8,325 nucleotides of DNA. Source: Bacteroidota bacterium (GTDB lineage Bacteria; Bacteroidota; Bacteroidia; Chitinophagales; LD1). This document shows positions 5,401-8,325 of the stretch, one piece after another. Positions within the stretch are counted from its first letter, which is position 1. Each line of letters begins with the position of its first letter. A model generated the notes under the pieces. That model was not told the origin of the DNA. It saw nothing but the letters and a program-made list of their open reading frames with translations, and made no database searches. The translations under genes were made by a program, and so were the position numbers. The stretch is taken from the NCBI GenBank assembly GCA_018267435.1, contig JAFDYM010000352.1, positions 1 to 8,325 on the forward strand, read 5' to 3'.

Positions 5401-8325
5401 TTATTCGCAGCAATGCAATTTCAACTAATAAATCTTTCGTTTTAATTGCCTATGATACTTTAAGCCAGTGTGAAAGGATAATAGACACAATTTCTGTCAA
5501 GGCGTTTACATTTAATCCTGTAGATTACAGCAGAGCTACTTTATATGCCCAACCAGACAAATCATATTTCCAGATACGGCAGGAAATACAAAGCTATATC
5601 GATTCGCTGCATATCTACAAGGCCCTCAAAAAAGAAGAAGATACTGAAGAAGAGGAAGAGGACGATGTTTCACGAAATTTCTCGAGATGGGTCGATTTTT
5701 GGGATGCCCGCGTAGATAAGGACGGCTCTATCAAGGCTTCGACGGAAGCCATGTTCGATTATTTGCACCCGACAGTTCCGAATGATTGCGGGGAATCGGC
5801 TTTCGACCCAAAATGGAAATGCATAGGCCCTTTCGAGTCCAATGCGAATAGGATACAAAACCAAGGCAGGGTTATCGAAATTACTGCAAACCCCTTAAAC
5901 CACAGCACCATTTATATGGGTAGCAACAGCGGCGGCATTTGGAAGACATATGACGAGGGTGCGAATTGGATAAACGTTACAGACAATGACGGCTATGGTG
6001 GCATGGGTTTTACCTCAATTGCAATCAATCCAGAAGATACCAACCATATTTTGGCAGCTACAGGTAAAAATTTGCCTGGTACCTGGGTTGACGGATCGGA
6101 TGATGCATATACGATAGGGGTAATTGAAAGCTTAGATGGAGGGGCATCTTGGCACACTACTCCAATATCTTTCGACCCAAGCAGTTCTTGGTCGGCAGAG
6201 GCACCTCCTTATTCGCCCGATTTAGTTTTGTCGAAAAAAGTTTGGTTTGAACCCAACCCAGCCCTTGGTGATATCACCTATTACGCAATCACTGAATTAC
6301 AATTGTATCGGGTAACCAACGATGTTAAAACACTTTTATATGAGCCGCCGCAACAGTGTGGAGCATATGCATATAGGATATTAGACGCCAAGCAAGACAA
6401 CGGTTTTATTTATTTATCAATTTATGCTTATGGGCCTCTGCTTGGATGCAGTACCGTCGTAGGCAACGTACCGGACATTTGGGTGTACGACCTATCAAAT
6501 AACACCGTAACTACCGATATTCGAGATAATTTTAATTATACGCTCTCAAATGCAACTATTGCCGATAGCAATCTTGCACAGATAAGAATATCAACCACAA
6601 ATACAAGGAATATAAACGGTGATGCGCGGCTGTTTGCAATGTTGGATTATACCACTATCACTACCCCACAAGAAACACAGGTAGTCTTTTCCCATAGCGA
6701 CGACAGGGGAGAAACATGGAGCGTGCCGGTAGTGACCAATAATCCATTAAACATCGGTTTTACAGATTTTATAGTTTCTCCCAATAATGAAAACGTAATT
6801 TATGTAGAAGGTAGAAGTAACCCATTTCGACTTATGGCTCGTTCTATTGATGGTGGCGCGACATTCTTGGCAATGCCGCAAACAAACATACATGTTGACG
6901 TTAGGGCGTATAAAATATATAACCCTAGTCCCCATGAAGCATCTATGACAACGGCTTGGACGGGTGATGGACTTTTGATGGGAAATGATGGCGGGCCAGC
7001 TATAAAAAGGATTGGTGGGGCATGGGAACCTATCAATGGCAGGGGATTGACGATAGGCAAGTATTATGGCTTAGGAATAGACCATGAGAATATACATACA
7101 ACAATTGCTGGGGCGCAGGATGGAAGCATCAGCGGCAACGTTGAAGGGAAATGGCAAACATGCAACGAAGGCATAGGGGACAGGGGCGATTGTATCAATT
7201 TTGAAGGCTCGACTGATTGGCTGGAAAGTTGGAATTGGAATTTGCAGCTATCCCAAAGGAATGTGCCTGACAATTGTGCGACTGCTGGCACATTTGCTTA
7301 TCCGAGTATTGGACGGGGGTTCCGCAATTTTACGTTGTTCCCAATCACACAGGACCCAAGGGACTCCAACAATATCTATATAGGCTGGGACAATGTTGCA
7401 TCGGGCGTAAACCAATTCAGTACCACGCATGCACAGGATTTGGATCTAACATCGATTACAACCTATCAGGCAAGTAGCATTTTTCGGATAAGGGCCCTGT
7501 CCGTGGCATATGATCAATCTAATGAACGTGCGGTATATTATTCTCTAAATGATAAGGATTGGGGTGGCAATGGAGGTGTCAATTGGGGGATTTATAAATT
7601 GGATGAACAAACTGGTGTATCAACCGATATTTCAGGCAGCTTGTATAGTTCTACCGACAATACTGCACCTTTGAGACACGCTGTCATTACCGATATTGCC
7701 AACGAACCTGACAATGCGGAGCACATATTCATTACGTTTGGCAACTTCCAAAGCGGAAAGAAAGTTTTCGAAACGACGGATGACGGCGAGACATGGACCA
7801 ATATTACGGGCTGCCTGCCGAATTTCCCGGCCAACAGCATATTGTACCAAAAAGAAGCGGACAGGCTGATTGTAGGAACCGACGTAGGTGTTTACTATAG
7901 GGATGCCTCTACAAGCTATATATGGAAAAAAATGAAAGGCTTGCCCGATGTTCCAATATACGACATGGAACTGCACGAATGCGGACAGATGCTGAAAGTG
8001 GCTACCTATGGCCGTAGCATATGGGAAGCCTATTTGCCGCCCCTCTCCGAACTATCCATAGCTACCAATACTACCTGGAACAGCAACAAGGACATTACCC
8101 AAACCGTCAGGATACAGCCGAACACGGTGCTGACGGTTACCAACGGCGCCGTTATAAACATGGCGCGCGGCACTAATATCATCGTAAGCATAGGCGCCAA
8201 ACTGATAGTGGAGGAGGGAAGCATTATAACCAATGGCTGCGGTGCTATGTGGGACGGCATAATTATGGAGGGGAATAAGAACGAGCCACAGAACCTTTCA
8301 TCTAACAATAATAATACAGCAACCA
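2433..8325 (+). CDS. Giant exported multi-propeller protein, probable T9SS cargo (3' partial, at least 1964 aa)
   Basis: The frame starts at ATG 2433 and is open to the right edge with no in-frame stop. Residues 1-25 are a signal peptide (Lys7-Lys8, hydrophobic core 9-21, G-F-A|Q26). About 44-745: fourteen delta-60-type propeller blades of about 50 residues each, with the pattern QxDGKILVGG-F-xxxNG-xxxLxRLxxDGSLDxxF. About 746-1024: three Ig-like modules common in Bacteroidota surface proteins. 1025-1150: a linker with an acidic run (1066-1078) and an aromatic block starting at W1086. About 1150-1869: Asp-box propeller region, closing with ATYGRSIWEAYL. 1870-1964: start of a beta-helix-like region. 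No catalytic site is visible, so adhesion or binding at the cell surface is more likely than an enzymatic role, though a glycan-degrading relative cannot be excluded. A T9SS C-terminal signal would be expected beyond the window. No Shine-Dalgarno precedes the start. The start is set by the signal peptide. Composition changes sharply near 5030. Confidence 0.9.
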   Translation, partial: MTYPAIKKAAIAAVSILFATLHGFAQVGKLDNRYYINDGGNWSITKVLVLPDSSVLVGGNFSNFNGRPAKGLAKMGKDGTHDWSFGIGQGISGTDANVESMARQADGKIIVAGTFTGFGGNTCNRIVRLNADGSVDGSFVTGTGFNAPVMDVLVQPDSTILVAGQFSVYNGAYTGSTIARLMPNGSLDTSFHPYPSHWIYSMARQDDGKILVGGIYQTTSKALRRLHADGSLDTTFNSGGAGPGAGPTNLSVYKVGIVSGGRICITGAFPTYNGTPSSGIAILNPNGSPYSGFDPGTGFGHAQAWDFVEQADKKIVVVGNFGYYNGVVTNRIARIDSTGARDTAFALGSGFNDLCRGVALLPDGSLLAGGRFSLYNTYAQAFLAKIKPDGSPAMDLFPRLGLNGQVYAIAKQSNGKTILVGNFTRFNERPVRFIVRLEADGSLDTAFGGGTGANNAIRALVVLPDDKILVAGQFSQYDGNTKRLVALLEADGTLDNSYNMNLTGGGVAYCMAQVDGGKILVGGNFTLAAGNTRRGLLRLNADLTLDSPVLAGSTNYSVGSVVQQADGRIIFTGASAGLARLDTLGNIDTSFHIGTGAPNAGTITLQADGKVLVGGTFSQFNGTAAKGLVRLNTDGTLDSGFALNTGPGQASIWKIIPYGTGMLIGGTFTAYHGSPRYGLAYLDSTGALGTGFDAEAGVGGAFTPTVNALCHDSYTGRVLAGGLFTATATGMPRRNFAAFTGEFDGIAIDSIRIDTLLCAGGTAKVVFKKVKPFNSGNVFTVLLSDSTGSFANPVAIGSKEAEGMGWDTVDAVIPSGMPQANGYKVKVISTNAANTSNPSNKFMVGKPLPPSVPGGSQTVCTADTAHTFIFDSIRVGSGGDKIIWSLTENFLVSDTIDNYDSISVTVLGFGADTVWLKSWNMAANLLSKTSFVTACKGRIPDTKSYHTMELALKDSAVAVSIYQSQLGVKYKLKLIDTYIDSTLGTGDTIVIRSNAISTNKSFVLIAYDTLSQCERIIDTISVKAFTFNPVDYSRATLYAQPDKSYFQIRQEIQSYIDSLHIYKALKKEEDTEEEEEDDVSRNFSRWVDFWDARVDKDGSIKASTEAMFDYLHPTVPNDCGESAFDPKWKCIGPFESNANRIQNQGRVIEITANPLNHSTIYMGSNSGGIWKTYDEGANWINVTDNDGYGGMGFTSIAINPEDTNHILAATGKNLPGTWVDGSDDAYTIGVIESLDGGASWHTTPISFDPSSSWSAEAPPYSPDLVLSKKVWFEPNPALGDITYYAITELQLYRVTNDVKTLLYEPPQQCGAYAYRILDAKQDNGFIYLSIYAYGPLLGCSTVVGNVPDIWVYDLSNNTVTTDIRDNFNYTLSNATIADSNLAQIRISTTNTRNINGDARLFAMLDYTTITTPQETQVVFSHSDDRGETWSVPVVTNNPLNIGFTDFIVSPNNENVIYVEGRSNPFRLMARSIDGGATFLAMPQTNIHVDVRAYKIYNPSPHEASMTTAWTGDGLLMGNDGGPAIKRIGGAWEPINGRGLTIGKYYGLGIDHENIHTTIAGAQDGSISGNVEGKWQTCNEGIGDRGDCINFEGSTDWLESWNWNLQLSQRNVPDNCATAGTFAYPSIGRGFRNFTLFPITQDPRDSNNIYIGWDNVASGVNQFSTTHAQDLDLTSITTYQASSIFRIRALSVAYDQSNERAVYYSLNDKDWGGNGGVNWGIYKLDEQTGVSTDISGSLYSSTDNTAPLRHAVITDIANEPDNAEHIFITFGNFQSGKKVFETTDDGETWTNITGCLPNFPANSILYQKEADRLIVGTDVGVYYRDASTSYIWKKMKGLPDVPIYDMELHECGQMLKVATYGRSIWEAYLPPLSELSIATNTTWNSNKDITQTVRIQPNTVLTVTNGAVINMARGTNIIVSIGAKLIVEEGSIITNGCGAMWDGIIMEGNKNEPQNLSSNNNNTAT
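2741..2755 (+). repeat. 15-bp direct repeat, copy 1 of GCAGGCAGACGGCAA
   Basis: The exact 15-mer recurs at 4247-4261, and its first 14 bases also occur at 4121-4134. All three encode the QADGK/R turn of a propeller blade in the same frame. Such matches between diverged blades could be recombination points for blade gain or loss. Confidence 0.7.
4247..4261 (+). repeat. 15-bp direct repeat, copy 2 of GCAGGCAGACGGCAA
   Basis: Identical to 2741-2755 and in the same codon frame, at the start of blade 12. The 14-base version at 4121-4134 starts blade 11. Confidence 0.7.
4668..5504 (+). other. Three Ig-like modules of the giant protein
   Basis: Residues 746-847 match a module common in Bacteroidota surface proteins: DTLLCAGG at the start, then a GNVFTVLLSDSTGSF strand, IGS, an IPSG turn and a GYKVKVIST strand. 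Residues 849-937 resemble the module that usually follows it: PPSVPGG, an early Cys (QTVC), an IIWSLTE strand and TVWLKSWN, ending TACKG. Residues 938-1024 resemble a third, also common type: IYQSQLGVKYKLKL, GTGDTIVI, then a SFVLIAYD strand with SQCER. The second and third are degenerate relative to typical copies. They probably act as a stalk between the delta-60 and Asp-box propellers. Confidence 0.65.
5505..5882 (+). other. Linker with acidic run and conserved aromatic block
   Basis: SYFQIRQEIQSYIDS is followed by KKEEDTEEEEEDD (residues 1066-1078) and then FSRW1086-VDFWDARVDKDGS. The F-x-RW-xx-FW-xxRV-xx-G arrangement recalls the block that often precedes Asp-box propellers in Bacteroidota secreted proteins, where it is joined by a Gly/Lys-rich piece. 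Here the joining piece is replaced by an acidic run. The cysteine pair near 1113 and 1122 (DCGES, WKCIG) could form a disulfide at the propeller entrance. Confidence 0.5.
5883..8039 (+). other. Asp-box (BNR/VPS10-like) beta-propeller region of the giant protein
   Basis: About 720 residues. Asp-box motifs S/T-x-D-x-G-x-x-W/F occur at 1172-1179 (TYDEGANW), 1233-1240 (SLDGGASW), 1422-1429 (SDDRGETW), 1471-1478 (SIDGGATF) and 1781-1788 (TTDDGETW). Other family marks are MGSNSGGIWKT (about 1162), GNDGG at 1517-1521, GLTIGKYYG near 1538, AGAQDG at 1559-1564 where relatives usually have GGQDNG, and the closing ATYGRSIWEA. The length would suit one ten-bladed sortilin-type propeller or two seven-bladed ones as in GH74 enzymes; sequence alone does not decide. 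No catalytic residues are recognisable. Confidence 0.75.
8040..8325 (+). other. Start of a beta-helix-like region, cut by the window edge
   Basis: Residues 1870-1964 contain short repeated beta turns: TVRIQPNTVLTVTNGAV, then IVSIGAKLIVEEGSIIT, then W1940-DGIIMEGN. This pattern (T-V-x-N-G-A, I-x-V-x-x-G-A-K-L, x-W-x-G-I-x-x-x-G) is frequent near the C-terminus of Bacteroidota T9SS cargo, where it forms a right-handed beta-helix before the sorting domain. An Asn run (N-N-N-N) ends the visible part. Confidence 0.55.

Overview
The window reads as Bacteroidota DNA, probably from a gliding or surface-protein-rich member of the phylum. The evidence is threefold. Two neighbouring exported proteins have signal peptides that cleave just before Gln, as is typical of this phylum. 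No gene start has a clear Shine-Dalgarno sequence. The largest gene is a giant mosaic of Ig-like, Asp-box propeller and beta-helix modules of the kind that Bacteroidota export through the type IX secretion system (T9SS). No RNA gene, insertion sequence, CRISPR array or phage gene was seen.

Layout: (1) 1-1605, plus strand, is the 3' part of a gene cut by the window's left edge. It encodes a YihY/BrkB-type inner-membrane domain joined through a charged linker and an extra membrane segment to a periplasmic AsmA/DUF748-like region. (2) 1606-1984 is a gene-poor leader with a weak Bacteroidota-type promoter candidate and a clear hairpin just before the next start. (3) 1985-2377 is a small exported protein of 130 residues, not recognised. 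(4) From 2433 to the right edge there is a single uninterrupted reading frame of at least 1964 codons. I checked it codon by codon and found no in-frame stop.

The giant protein has these parts in order: signal peptide; fourteen delta-60-type propeller blades that fall into two related sets of seven; three Ig-like modules; an acidic linker with a conserved aromatic block; a large Asp-box (BNR/VPS10-like) propeller region; and the beginning of a beta-helix-like region. Its C-terminus, where a T9SS sorting signal would be expected, lies outside the window. The frame changes composition sharply near 5030, from GC-rich propeller DNA to AT-rich DNA, which suggests a modular origin.

The small exported protein and the giant protein are 55 bp apart on the same strand and are probably co-transcribed as a surface-protein pair. 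The YihY-AsmA-like gene is separated from them by 379 bp and is probably an unrelated envelope-lipid gene.
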